Part shown: in pieces, positions 22,978 to 35,099 of the stretch
Position numbering within the stretch: position 1 is the stretch's first letter
Layout: each line of letters starts with the position of its first letter
Assembly: GCF_030848805.1 (NCBI RefSeq)
Contig: NC_092364.1
Coordinates: forward strand, 14,675,447-14,739,446
DNA from: Temnothorax longispinosus
Taxonomy: Eukaryota > Arthropoda > Insecta > Hymenoptera > Formicidae
Direction: 5' to 3'
Length of the DNA stretch: 64,000 nt
Program-made: the position numbers and the translations under genes
Notes under the pieces: generated by a model
Databases searched by the model: none
Told to the model about the DNA's origin: nothing
Seen by the model: the letters and a program-made list of their open reading frames with translations, nothing else

Positions 22978-24384
22978 TTATTTACAATTATTTTCAGTTA
23001 TTAACAATTCTTTTCAAATTTTGGCAACAGGCAAATTGCAACAAGGGTCCAGATTCGGATAAAGAGAGCTTTGCAGCTATATTGCGGAAATTAAGCGTTG
23101 AATTCAAGCCAAAAGGATTGCTTCTCTCGGCAGCGGTCTCGCCGAGCATTCTAGCAATTGACAAAGGTTACGACGTCCCGGCGTTGGCCAAGTATTTGGA
23201 CTGGATCGCCGTCATGGCGTACGACTATCACGGACAATGGGACAAACGTACCGGTCATGTTGCGCCTTTATATTATCATTCGGACGATGAGTCTACTACT
23301 TGAATGCTAACTATTCGATCAACTATTGGATCTCAAAGGGTGCACCACCCAGGAGCATTGTCATGGGCACCCCATTGTACGGCCGATCATTTTCACTTGC
23401 GGAGAGAAACGTACACGGATTAAACGCGCCAACCAATGGCGGCGGCGAAGCTGGAGAGGCGACCAATGCAACAGGTTTCTTGTCATATTACGAGGTAAAT
23501 TCATGTCCAAAAAAGAAATATTAAAAAATAAAAGTCTAAATAAATATTAAAAAATCATCAAATAAATTTGTAATAAAATGCATATACGAAAATATTAATT
23601 CTGCATTAATTAATAGCTGCAAATAAAAAGTTATTAATTTTTAATATTCTAAAAGATGTATATATATTTATTCCAGGAGTAAATAAATATCTAGTCTTTT
23701 GCTTTTATGACAGATATGTGAAAGAACGTTGAAGAAGGGATGGACAGTCGTTCAGGATAAAGACAGAAGAATTGGCCCTTATGCCTACAAAGATGATCAG
23801 TGGGTGAGCTTCGACGACGCTCAACAAATCAAACTGAAGGCAGAACTGATAAAAAAATTTGGTCTCGGCGGTGGTATGGTTTGGGCCTTAGGACTGGACG
23901 ACTTCAAAAACAGATGCGGCTGCGAGCCTAGTCCGCTATTGAGAACAATGAATCGAGTTTTGAGGAATTATCCGAAGGGCCCACTGTGTCCCATTACAGA
24001 AGGTAGATGTTAATATCATTTTCAAAACAGAAAAATATTTCAACGATATATACAATATATGTAGAAAAATATAAAGTTTGGAGTCTATTATATAAAAAAA
24101 TTATAAATATTGATTACAGTATTATAGATTATAGATTATAAATATTAAAATAGTATTTTTTACTTATGATTTTTTAATAACATTTTAATACTATTTCTTA
24201 TGATTATTAGGAGCGGTTGTAATCGACGTCAGCCAAACCGACATCGATTCCACAACTACCACAGAACGTCCAATATACGAATCCACTACATCATCAAGAC
24301 CAATATACATCCCACCACCAACAACCCCGACAACAACGATGATTGAATCAAATATTGTCGATATTGACGATGTTATCGAGTGGT

Positions 24385-26000
24385 ATATACTGGCCCATAA
24401 ATATTCGGGCAGAGAGAAAACGAGTTTAATGTGGCCATTCCTACGGGCTACGTGTCGGCGGAGTCTCTATAGTATTATTAAGTATAATATTTCTTTTTAT
24501 TCAATAATATTATCATTAAATAAAATACTTTATCGAAGTAAAACATGTATTGACATCTCGGTATGTTAAATTCAATTCAATTTATATAATCTTATTGTAT
24601 TTATATATATAATCTCATTGTATCCAAAAGAATATGATATACTCATAGTTCATGCTACTAAATTTTTTCAAAGATATGAAAAACTGTTTCGTAAAACAGT
24701 GTCTTTCTAAATTTAATTTTAAGATATATATTTATACATATAACTGAATTCAAGTCTGTATAGAAAGACCTCTATGAAACACTTAGCTCCAATTTTTTTT
24801 TAAATACACTGTCTTTTAACTCGAGCAAAAAATCGTGACATAATTAGCGCAAAATACTAATCTTTTATATTTAATTGCAAAAAATCATATAATAGGAATA
24901 ATATAGATGTTTCGTGTACACTACTGATGTTAGAAATCTTCGGCCATAGAAATAAAGATACAAGTCCATTCGGCTCCACGGGAAAGACTAAAAATCGTAT
25001 AAAGCGACGTTATCGCACATATATGCATGCCGCAGCTACGTTTTGAGGGAAAGAGGCAAAGAGTGGGGCCACTGATTTTCCGAGCACGTTCGCGACAAGA
25101 TAACGCAACAGCAGTCTGTTCTATGTCGGATTGAACGGAGATAATGTCGCCATTACTTGTACTTTGATTCCATCGGTAGTTTGTTCGTCAATGAGTGCTG
25201 GACAAGCGGCTTGCGATCGCAAAATCCATTGTTTTCAATAAAAACGAGTGTCGTGCACTTCCAAGACATATATACATATTCTCAGATCGCATTGCTTTAA
25301 GTTTACGGTAGCTTCATTTTAATACGCAGCAATGATATAGATTGAGATGCGACCGCGGTGACCGCGGTGCTATCCACGTATGGTATCAGCACAGAAATAT
25401 CAGGAATTCAAGGAGTTATTATTCAAATTAAATACGGGACCTATTATATGCGAAAGGGATTATCGTGCAATTCGTGCACGCCTGTTCCCGTTCTCCGTTT
25501 TTTTGTTCTTCACCTGGCTTTGCTTCTCGCGAGCGAGAATTTTCCACGATTTCACCTCCAAGGCGTGTCGTCCTTCAGCAACCGCGTAGCATCATCGTTG
25601 AAGCCACTATTTATTTGATAGTGTCAACGAAGATAACTGATAATGGCTTAATCCGACTTCACTCTTGTTCGGATTGTACTTTGTTCTCGCGGGACGGTGG
25701 ATCCTCCAATTGCAGATGGTATCAACGACGTGACAAAAACCGTTAAGGCCAGATCGAATGAAGTTCTTTTCCCGCGAAGTGCTTTTCACGGTGACTGCAT
25801 CATGTAATTGATTGATGGTGGATTTAGTGTTGGCATAGTGACCACCACCAGCACGGACGATGATTTGCGCGAGGTAATCTCGAGTATGAGTCAGTCAATA
25901 CTTAAATTTAGCGGATAATGCAGATTGTTGCCGATTGGCTGGGCCGATTTGGGATATTGATTATGAGTGATATTTCTCGATTGAGCTTGTCTTTTATTTT
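24385..26000. repeat. Duplicated intergenic unit, copy C (partial)
   Basis: Starting at actggcccataaat it matches copy A from about 1618 and copy B from about 18908, in the same order and orientation, ending near the gcttgtcttttattttacct block. It lacks the first ~1.5 kb of the unit. From about 24470 it also forms the outer part of the left arm of the large inverted duplication. No gene seen. Confidence 0.75.
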
Positions 26001-27818
26001 ACCTACGAGTTCTCGATTAAAATAAAATGTACGCAAAATACCATATTTTACAGTTAATGTTGATTGTAATTTGTTAAGATAATGCATAATGGACTATTTA
26101 TATATGCTATAATGAAGATGTCATGATCAAGAAGTTACAAAATGACATCTTCTGTCATGAATCGTACCAAAAATGTAAATAATTTTATCGGAGCAAGAGT
26201 TAAACCATATGACTATAATTTAGAAATTTGCCACTGTGATATAGATATGAGGAATATGATTGATCAGCCAGATTGAACGCAACTTATTCCGCAGTAAAAT
26301 ATTTTGAATGGTGAAGATATAATTGTGATGTTTAGTCCATGATAGTGTAATCGATGTCCATAAATTGTTTACAAAGAAATTCAGTTCGTTGTAGATGCTT
26401 TACTTCTTATGAAAGATACCGTTTTTTTCTCGCCGTTGTTTTTTCACATACATTCTACTCGAGACTTATCTCATTGATCGGCGTGAATACCCATAATCTG
26501 TAAAAATGGAGTTTAAATAATATTATTGTTATTGAGTTATATATATACAGAACAATAATTGTACTGGAACATTTCTGATTTGTTCGTGATGATTTTTATT
26601 TATAAAATAACGATGTAAGATAAAAAATTCGACGTAAAAAGAGCACAATGACGTCAATGACGTACATTAACGATGTCTAGTGTGTTCGCTTTCGAGAATT
26701 CTTAATGACTTAAACGATATAATTTTTAAATATAATGAAGAATTTATCCACTGAATTAGCACATCGGATATATTTAATGTACGCATATAATTTGTATCGA
26801 TTTATAATAATTAATAAATATCCGCTATGTGTAAAATGCATAAATGCGATTTACACCGTATGCAGCATAACGTTAGTTCTTCTTATTCCGTTAACGGAGG
26901 AAGTTTGAACAAATTTACATTACCAAATAATATTTGACTTATCGAATTTTATTTTTAATCTATTTATTTAAGCTTCTTTATCATTGTCGTTTATTACTAC
27001 GTTTATGTGAGCGTTACTTCTGTAGTAACTTACGATAATTCCTTCGCGTAAACGGAATTTTCCGTCGCGTAAACGGAATTTTGTAGTAACTTACGATAAT
27101 TTACTCCGCCCAAACGAGTGAATTATCGTAAGTTACTACAGAAGTAACGCTCGCGTAAACGTAGTATATGTCGCAGAAGTTGCTCCCCAATCACTAATTC
27201 TGTTAATTCGCGCATTTATACCTACGTTTTGTCAACATAATTTCCTTGATTAAAGCATTCAATAGAATATATGAAATAAGGACTCAACAAGCACATCCGA
27301 CAGCCGTCTATTAGAAACGAGCTGTTACATACCTCGATGATTTTATTCAACAATATACTAATAATCGGTTTCAGCAATTATAGTCTATCATGCATAACTA
27401 TGATTCAACTTAATCTCAACCTTTTTTGTAAATCTTACGAAGAAATTGCATATCTGGCAAGAAATTTTGTTCAAGCGCTTACATACAAACAACACTCTTT
27501 GGAAAAATTATTTTTAAAATATAATAAACAGCCGTAGCTTTTCAAAAACTGTTAAAGAAATCTTATATTAACAAAAAAAGAATCACGTTTTCAAACTGAT
27601 CTTTCCCTTGTTATCTGAAAAGAGAAGATTTAAAGACAAAGAATTAAACCGGACATTTATATTTTAATAGAACTGAAAGGATCTTGTAGCAAAATAACGA
27701 ATTTATCAAAAATTTACCCAACAGCTGTTTCTCGACGAGCTGATTCTGCTGCATGCGGCGTATCGCATTTCGAGACGTATCCGATAAAGGAGACGAATTT
27801 TCCGCGTAGCGTATATGT
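26000..27818. other. Upstream region of locus C
   Basis: AT-rich sequence shared, inverted, with 38200-40080. Apart from a 172-bp foldback element (26995-27166) I see no coding frame conserved between the two arms. The promoter of locus C should lie here, but no core motif is distinctive. Confidence 0.5.
26992..27169. mobile_element. Foldback MITE with TAT target duplication
   Basis: The element spans 26995-27166 and has ~45-bp near-perfect inverted ends (TACTACGTTTA and TAAACGTAGTA, then tacttctgtagtaacttacg stems). TAT is duplicated at 26992-26994 and 27167-27169. The matching place in the right arm (about 39012) has a single TAT and no element, so it inserted after the inverted duplication. 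Confidence 0.85.
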
Positions 27819-30085
27819 ATGTTGACATTGATGCAACAGCAGCAGCAAACGCTCGACAATAATCACCAGAGTCAGACGGAGCAAGACTACGTGAACGGTG
27901 TACCTGCCGAGAATCACACTGATGACAGGTCTCACAGCGAGGCTGAGCGCTTGGCGAGGGAAACCGCGGTCGTCACTCCAGGAAATGGTAGCGTTGGAGA
28001 TTCCCCTACGCACTGGAATGACGTAGACAACGACAATGAGGAAGAGGAGACGGATGTCGAAGAAGACAGCGGCTGGATCACGAATCAGCCGATATCGTCG
28101 ACTATTGTTCAGCAGCAACAAGCGTTTACCACCACAAATGGCGATGTCATCCTACCGAATCCCGATCCGTCGGATTTCAGCGACATAACCGTGACGAACT
28201 CGACGAGAGTGCGTGTGGGTAATGAGACCATCTACAATGGTCCGGTTACCATAAACCAATTCGTTTACACGAATCCTACTCCGAATCAGGATGCGATTGA
28301 ACTTGACGTTATCCGCCCTTCCGACAATATCTTGGATTTGTCGACGAGTCAGGACAACGGAGTCCCAAATGAATCAATTTTTCCACAAAATATTAAATTA
28401 AATAAAGGTAATCATTGCAATCATTGCAACGCAATAGATTGTTTAGGCTCGTTTCTTTTAATTTTTCTATACTTCTTTCTTTTTGTAAGTACAAATATGT
28501 TTAAGCACAAAATCGCCGAATAATTAAAAAGAACAGGTCCCTTATAAGTTTCTGGATCATAGAATAACAACAGGACACAGTTTTAAGAAATTATAAATCG
28601 CAACTCACTAAATTGAATTATAATGCAATTATGCTAATTATTTTATAAATTGAATATAATGTAAATATTCTTTTATCGATGTCATCGCAACGAGACATTA
28701 CTCTAATACCTTTCCTCATAAGAGAAAATACACTATCAAGCTTATAATTTGAAAGCGTGTTTAATAAATATTTTCAATACCTAAATATCATAGGACGAAT
28801 CAATCTTTGTCCTAAAAATTTTAAATATATTACTCGTAATGATTACTTGCGGACAACACTGATTTTAATCTAATAAATTCAAAGACATTATAGAATCAAA
28901 TTCTCTTTGTTTTATATGTAAACATTTCAACACTTTGTGTTGCTTACGTATCCAGCCAGAAATGATTAGTCGAATCGACGTCGATATCGATGCATTGATA
29001 AAGTCGATGTCAGGTACTGATTGATATCTTTGTCATCTTCGATCTCATCATAATTGTTTTCATATGTCAATTAAACGATTGCAAATATTTTTGTAAAATT
29101 TCTATTATCTTTTATCTGGCCCCACATCCAAATGACAAAAATATATATATTAGTATTCGACATCAATCATTCATCGATGCATTGACGTCGATTTGACTAA
29201 TCATCTCTAATTAGATCATAGACAAGTCTATGAGTTAGATAGTACTATTTGAGATAATTGTTGAATATCAGATAAATGCGATAAGAATCAGTGATGTACG
29301 ATCTTTATCTATTTTGAAGTAGCTTCGATAATTTCTCCCTTTTAGAACATATATGTCTTTATTTATGTGAAAGAAACCTATTTACAAACTTTGACCAAAA
29401 CCAGAGCATGTGTTTTCGGAAGAACAGCCATTTTTTCTCTTACGTGAAGTATAATATATAATATTATTCGAACTGTTCAAATCGCAACAATTTTTAAAAG
29501 TAATTTCAATGATACGTCATTAATATCATTAACTCCTTTGACCAATGGTCTTGTCATACTATTCCACAACATATAAGTTTAATATCGACGATATTCTAGA
29601 TTAATAATTGTTACACTTTAGACGCGCCACAAGAATTAAAGCTAAATATAGAAGAGCTATCTTTTACTTCACGCAGTATACATGTGTTAAGCTATTCATA
29701 AGTTGGTCCAATTGCATGCCGCAAATTTACTCGATTGTGAATAGAATAACAGAAAAGTGATATAAATCAAATAAGAATTATAATAATGCTTTACGTGAGG
29801 GGGACTAATAATGTAATTAGAATATTCCTTTTGTACACACGTGTTATCCGTCATAATAACTCTGTATACATTTCATCAAACGGTATTAAGTAGTTTGTGA
29901 AATCGTTCTAATACAGCTTTTTATAATTATTCTAGTGACGCAATGGCTCTGGACGTGGAAACGTGCGGTTTTATCGTGCGTTCTAACTTTAATACTTCTA
30001 GTTATTGTAGTGCCCATAACTGTACATTTAACTCATCAATCGGACGCATCGGTCTTCCCGGAAATTCCAACCTCATCGCTCGAGG
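27819..30085 (+). CDS. PGRP-LC-like cytoplasmic tail plus TM, no ectodomain (locus C)
   Basis: Exon 1 27819-28407 (ATG, MLTLMQQQQQTLDNNHQ) is fully open for 196 codons and ends at a phase-1 donor. Exon 2 29936-30085 encodes VTQWLWTWKRAVLSC, a ~20-residue hydrophobic helix and a stalk ending SSLEG with another phase-1 donor. Exon 1 has an acidic block (DNDNEEEETDVEED) and the RHIM-like motif (VRVGNETIYNGPVTINQ), which in PGRP-LC recruits IMD through amyloid assembly. It is the only intact signalling tail in the window. After exon 2 the intron homology lasts ~120 bases, then a TA repeat and the 3' flank follow; there is no PGRP exon on this strand. Reading through the donor adds about 24 residues before a stop (30157-30159). 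It is possibly a decoy or constitutive adaptor, or a truncated pseudogene. Confidence 0.7.
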
Positions 30086-30282
30086 GTAATTGTTTATTTG
30101 GAAAATTTTTCGTTTTGCAAGCGCGACATGAAGCAAACATTATCTTATCACGATTATAAATTTAAAATCTGTATCTTGCACTTTAATATTTGTATTTATT
30201 CCATTTATTCGTTTACTTAAAAGCGTTTTTTTTTTACTTTCCACGTTTCATATATTATATATTTCAAAACACTTTACATTGT

Positions 30283-30309
30283 CATATATATATATATATA
30301 TATATATAT

Positions 30310-30407
<98 letters not shown>

Positions 30408-30413
30408 ATATCA
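30283..30413. repeat. (TA)n microsatellite
   Basis: About 130 bases of almost pure TA, sited just where homology to the PGRP intron ends in locus C. Self-complementary TA tracts are known breakage points, so it may mark the rearrangement that removed the ectodomain exons. Confidence 0.9.
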
Positions 30414-30420
30414 GTAAAAA

Positions 30421-31148
30421 ATGACGCATTCACTAATGTGTCCAAACACCAGATTACTCAGTTCAGTGTAAAGAAATAAATATGCCAACAGTTACTATAC
30501 TGGATTTATCAGTCATGTTTTAATACCTAATTTTGGGGAACATCTTTTATATATTATTTAAAAAATGTAATTTGTTGTACATTTAACGATCCTATAATTT
30601 GTTAAATAAAGAAACATATACGTATTCAATTCCTGTACATCTTTTTTCCACTCGTCAAACATTATTTTGTACTCATCTCACAGTGGCGCGGATAGCGATC
30701 TACATATATATATATATATTCTGTATCATGCATAATATATATTTTCATAGCGATTTTCAATTCTAATATTTATTTAACAGCCAATTAATTTTATTATAAA
30801 GTTCAACCAGTACAATGCCTATTATCATACCTCCAACACACAATATATTTTTATATACGCCATTTCCTTCCTTTATTCACTAATTAGCTTGATCTAATTA
30901 AATTTATTAATGCTACAAAATTTGCAGGGACTACCTCTTTTGTCATACATTTTTATTGTATTCAAGAAGATTTTATATTCAAAACGAAAATAGTAGATCC
31001 GCGATATATTCAGTTAACTGTTATCTGAACTTGTTGGAATTATATCTAACTAATATAAACAAGTGGCAACTAAAGATTTAAAGAAAAAAAATGTAAATAT
31101 TTTCAGACATTGTATTCCATTCACAATTTAAATTTTCAAGCTATCTGG
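30421..31148. other. Turn-round point of the inverted duplication
   Basis: 30421-30700 matches the PGRP 3' flank in the plus orientation (compare 862-1200). From about 30700 to 31148 the same flank appears as reverse complement (compare 480-830) and leads into the minus-strand PGRP stop at 31149. No gene is present. Confidence 0.7.
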
Positions 31149-31681
31149 TCAGGGCTCGGATGACCAATGAGGCCACTTTATAATTTCATTATATAAGTTA
31201 TCTCCAGTATCCCAAGGTTGTCGGTCTAACAGTTTATAGTCAGGCGTGATCTTCCCGGTTTTGACGCCGAGCTCTATGATCTTTCGCGCGGCACGTATTT
31301 GTAGTTTCGACGGTACAACTGAACTGAAATTACCGATGAAGCAAATGCCAATACTTCTGTCGTTATAACCGCGGGCATGCTGACCGACGTAATCCCAATT
31401 TCTGCCAACATATGCAAGGCCGTCGCCTCCGACGAAGAAACTGTAGCCGGTATCATCAAATTTATTTTCCAAATACCAAGCCTGAATCAACCTCACTTTG
31501 ATTGTACACTCTAATTGCGTGGTACAGTAATGTGACGGAGTAACGATGAAAGTACCTTGTGACCGACCAATAATTACATATGGTACTGGCAGCTTCATTT
31601 TTATTAAGGGTCTCGAAGCAGGTTGTGCACCCCACTCGTCCCTCTCGACAATGCGAAACGAAGTGTCTGTACCATTATTAT
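31149..31681 (-). CDS. PGRP exon 4 (terminal), locus D
   Basis: A phase-1 acceptor (ctttcag|ataataatgg) opens a 533-nt exon ending in a stop after WPHWSSEP. It is a full PGRP fold: the disulfide pair CTTQLEC, DTGYSFFVGGDG, YVGRNWDYVGQHARGYN and GICFIGNF. The first two His ligand positions read IIGRS and LDRQ, so the zinc site is absent and the domain is a non-catalytic binder. It differs from units 1-3 in having a stop in place of the linker and downstream donor. Unit spacing to exon 3 is 1008 bases. Confidence 0.82.
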
Positions 31682-32035
31682 CTGAAAGTCATGAAAACTT
31701 AGTACATATCATACAAAAGGTTCAAGATATACCATGCAAACAAATTAATTAAAAGCTCTAAATACACCAAATGTGTCAATCTTAATCGGATGCATACGCC
31801 AATTTTAGCTTTAAAGTCTAGAATATTACTCTTATATATTATATGATAATGCAAACTGTTTTGAAATATATATATGACACGTGGAAAGCAAAAAAAATGC
31901 GCTTTTAAGTAACCAAAATAAAATAAATACAAATATTAAAGTGCAAGATACAGATTTTAAGTTTACAATTGTGATAAGATAACGTTTGCCTCATGTCGCG
32001 CTTGCAAACAAAAAATTTTTTAGACAGACAATTAC

Positions 32036-32689
32036 CCTCGGTCGATGAGTCTGGAATTTCCGATGGGACCGGTGTGGTCAGTTCGGGCGGTGCGAGAGAT
32101 ACGTCTGATGGATGATAAGTGAAATGTACAGTTATAGGACACTTGGATTTGCAGCTGCTATCTGGTCCATCCTCGCATGAGTAATGAGGCCACTTTATAA
32201 TTTCATTATATAAGTTATCTCCAGCATTCCAAACTTGTTGGTCTAACAGTTTATAGTCAGGTGTGATCTTTCCGTCTTTGACGCCGAGCTCTATGATCTT
32301 TCGCGCGGCACGTATTTGTAGTTTCGACGGTACAACTGAACTGAAATTACCAATGAAGTTAATGCCAATACTTTTGTTGTTATAATAACCGCAGGCATGC
32401 TGACCGACGTAATCCCAATTTCTGCCAACATATGCAAGGCCGTCGCCTCCGACGAAGAAACTGTAGCCGATATCATCAAATTTATTTTCCAAATAATAAG
32501 CCTGAGTAGCCCTCACTTTGGTTGTACACTCTGATTGCGTGGTACAATAATGTGACGGAGTACCTTGTGACCGACCAATAATTACATATGATACTGGCAG
32601 CTTCATTTTTATTAATGGTCTCGAAGCAGGTTGTGCACCCCATTCGTCCCTCTCGACAATGCGAAACGAAGTGTCGGTACCATTATTAT
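32036..32689 (-). CDS. PGRP exon 3, locus D
   Basis: A 654-nt phase-symmetric exon, fully open. It is the most diverged of the four: YYLENKFDDIGYSFF, HACGYYNNKSIGINF and LLDQQVW, with a shorter N-terminal loop (SQGTPSHYC). It ends with a Cys-containing linker (GPDSSCKSKC) and a Pro/Thr stalk to STEG at the donor. The zinc ligands are missing, as in its neighbours. Different surface loops suggest different ligand preference; that is inference. Confidence 0.8.
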
Positions 32690-33051
32690 CTGAAAGTCAT
32701 GAAAACTTAGTACATATCATACGAAAGGTTCAAGATATAATATACCATGCAAACAAATTAATTAAAAGCTCTAAATACACCAAATGTGTCAATCTTAATC
32801 GGATGCATACGCCAATTTTAGCTTTAAAGTCTAGAATATTACTCTTATATATAATATGATAATGCAAAGTGTTTTGAAATATATATATGACACGAGGAAA
32901 GCAAAAAAGATGCGCTTTTAAGTAACCGAAATGAAATAAATACAAATATTATTAGAGTGCAAGATACAGATTTTAAATTTACAATTGTGATAAGATAACG
33001 TTTGTTTCATGTCGCGCTTGCAAACGAAAAATTTTTTAAATAAACAATTAC

Positions 33052-33714
33052 CCTCGGCCGATGAGTCTGGAATTTCCAATGGGACCGATGTGGTCGGTTC
33101 CGGCGGTGCGGGAGATACGTCCGGATGATGAGTGAAAGGTACATCAGTTATGGTACACTTGGATTTGCGGCAACTATCTGGTCCTACCTCGCATGACCAA
33201 TGAGGCCACTTTATAATTTCATTATATAAGTTATCTCCAGTATCCCAAGGTTGTCGGTCTAACAGTTTATAGTCAGGCGTGATCTTCCCGGTTTTGACGC
33301 CGAGCTCTATGATCTTTCGCGCGGCACGTATTTGTAGTTTCGACGGTACAACTGAACTGAAATTACCGATGAAGCAAATGCCAATACTTCTGTCGTTATA
33401 ACCGCAGGCATGCTGACCGACGTAGTCCCAATTTCTGCCAACATATGCAAGGCCGTCGCCTCCGACGAAGAAACTGTAGCCGGTATCATCAAATTTATTT
33501 TCCAAATACCAAGCCTGAATCAACCTCACTTTGATTGTACACTCTGATTGCGTGGTACAGTAATGTGACGGAGTAACGATGAAAGTACCTTGTGACCGAC
33601 CAATAATTACATATGGTACCGGCAGCTTCATTTTTATTAAGGGTCTCGAAGCTGGTTGTGCACCCCATTCTTCCCTCTCGACAATGCGAAACGAAGTGTC
33701 TGTACCATTATTAT
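33052..33714 (-). CDS. PGRP exon 2, locus D
   Basis: A 663-nt phase-symmetric exon with an intact frame. The PGRP domain reads VIIGRSQGTFIVTPSHYCTT..GYSFFVGGDGLAYVGRNWDYVGQHACGYN, then the linker GPDSCRKSKCTITD and a stalk ending SSAEG. It is nearly identical to exon 1 including the flanking introns (1023-base spacing), pointing to a very recent tandem duplication or gene conversion. Non-catalytic (no His ligands). Confidence 0.82.
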
Positions 33715-34075
33715 CTGAAAGTCATGAAAACTTAGTACATATCATACGAAAGGTTCAAGATATAATATACCATGCAAACAAATTAATTAAAAGCTTTAAA
33801 TACACCAAATGTGTCAATCTTAATCGGATGCATACGCCAATTTTAGCTTTAAAGTCTAGAATATTACTCTTATATATTATATGATAATGCAAAGTGTTTT
33901 GAAATATATATATGACACGAGGAAAGCAAAAAAGATGCGCTTTTAAGTAACCGAAATGAAATAAATACAAATATTATTAGAGTGCAAGATACAGATTTTA
34001 AATTTACAATGTGATAAGATAACGTTTGTTTCATGTCGCGCTTGCAAACAAAAAATTTTTTAAATAAACAATTAC

Positions 34076-34737
34076 CCTCGGCCGATGAGTCTGGAATTCC
34101 AATGGGACCGATGTGGTCGGTTCCGGCGGTGCGGGAGATACGTCCGGATGATGAGTGAAAGGTACATCAGTTATGGTACACTTGGATTTGCGGCAACTAT
34201 CTGGTCCTACCTCGCATGACCAATGAGGCCACTTTATAATTTCATTATATAAGTTATCTCCAGTATCCCAAGGTTGTCGGTCTAACAGTTTATAGTCAGG
34301 CGTGATCTTCCCGGTTTTGACGCCGAGCTCTATGATCTTTCGCGCGGCACGTATTTGTAGTTTCGACGGTACAACTGAACTGAAATTACCGATGAAGCAA
34401 ATGCCAATACTTCTGTCGTTATAACCGCAGGCATGCTGACCGACGTAGTCCCAATTTCTGCCAACATATGCAAGGCCGTCGCCTCCGACGAAGAAACTGT
34501 AGCCGGTATCATCAAATTTATTTTCCAAATACCAAGCCTGAATCAACCTCACTTTGATTGTACACTCTGATTGCGTGGTACAGTAATGTGACGGAGTAAC
34601 GATGAAAGTACCTTGTGACCGACCAATAATTACATATGGTACCGGCAGCTTCATTTTTATTAAGGGTCTCGAAGCTGGTTGTGCACCCCATTCTTCCCTC
34701 TCGACAATGCGAAACGAAGTGTCTGTACCATTATTAT
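34076..34737 (-). pseudogene. PGRP exon 1, locus D, frameshifted stalk
   Basis: The domain is the same as exon 2 almost base for base, but the exon is 662 nt. One T is missing in the stalk (ggaattcc against ggaatttcc near 34095), turning LEIPDSSAEG into LEFQTHRPR. If spliced at the conserved donor this puts every downstream exon out of frame. The PGRP domain itself is intact and non-catalytic. Confidence 0.8.
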
Positions 34738-35099
34738 CTGAAAGTCATGAAAACTTAGTACATATCATACGAAAGGTTCAAGATATAATATACCATGCAA
34801 ACAAATTAATTAAAAGCTCTAAATACACCAAATGTGTCAATCTTAATCGGATGCATACGCCAATTTTAGCTTTAAAGTCTAGAATATTACTCTTATATAT
34901 TATATGATAATGCAAAGTGTTTTGAAATATATATATAACACGAGGAAAGCAAAAAAAATGCGCTTTTAAGTAACCGAAATGAAATAAATACAAATATTAT
35001 TAGAGTGCAAGATACAGATTTTAAGTTTACAATCGTGATAAGATAACGTTTGCCTCATGTCGCGCTTGCAAACAAAAAATTTTTTAGACTGACAATTAC

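Larger units (their letters stand above)
21183..24378 (+). pseudogene. Cht10-like GH18 chitinase remnant, locus B
   Basis: This is a direct duplicate of the locus A chitinase. Exons: a 5'-truncated one to 21307 (YSRLVNSPSARKKF..FDGLDLDWEYPVCWQ), 23031-23494, 23714-24002, and a linker exon 24211-24378 (GAVVIDVSQTDIDSTTTTERP). The catalytic motif and MAYDYHGQW (Tyr kept) are present. A one-base deletion near 23291 (DDESTT then stop) breaks the frame. The linker exon ends abruptly at the third intergenic unit, so CBM14, GH18-2 and PGRP are missing. There is no start codon or upstream TM exon. The first intron holds a Tc1 relic and a Helitron. Confidence 0.8.
24470..30700 (+). repeat. Left arm of large inverted duplication
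   Basis: This arm is collinear, in reverse complement, with about 30700-43130. Matching anchors: 27290-27340 with 38836-38890; 28000-28400 with 37600-38050; 29590-29660 with 36290-36350; 24640-24860 with 41860-41910 and 42818-42980. The turn-round point is near 30700, where plus-strand 3' flank (cattcactaatgtgtc) gives way to the complement of the same flank. The arms differ by the PGRP exons (right arm only) and several transposons. Confidence 0.8.

Noticed and set aside
26998..27164. CRISPR-like repeat pattern (repeated taaacggaatttt and taacttacgataat)
   Set aside because: It is a eukaryotic foldback element with inverted, not regularly spaced direct, repeats.
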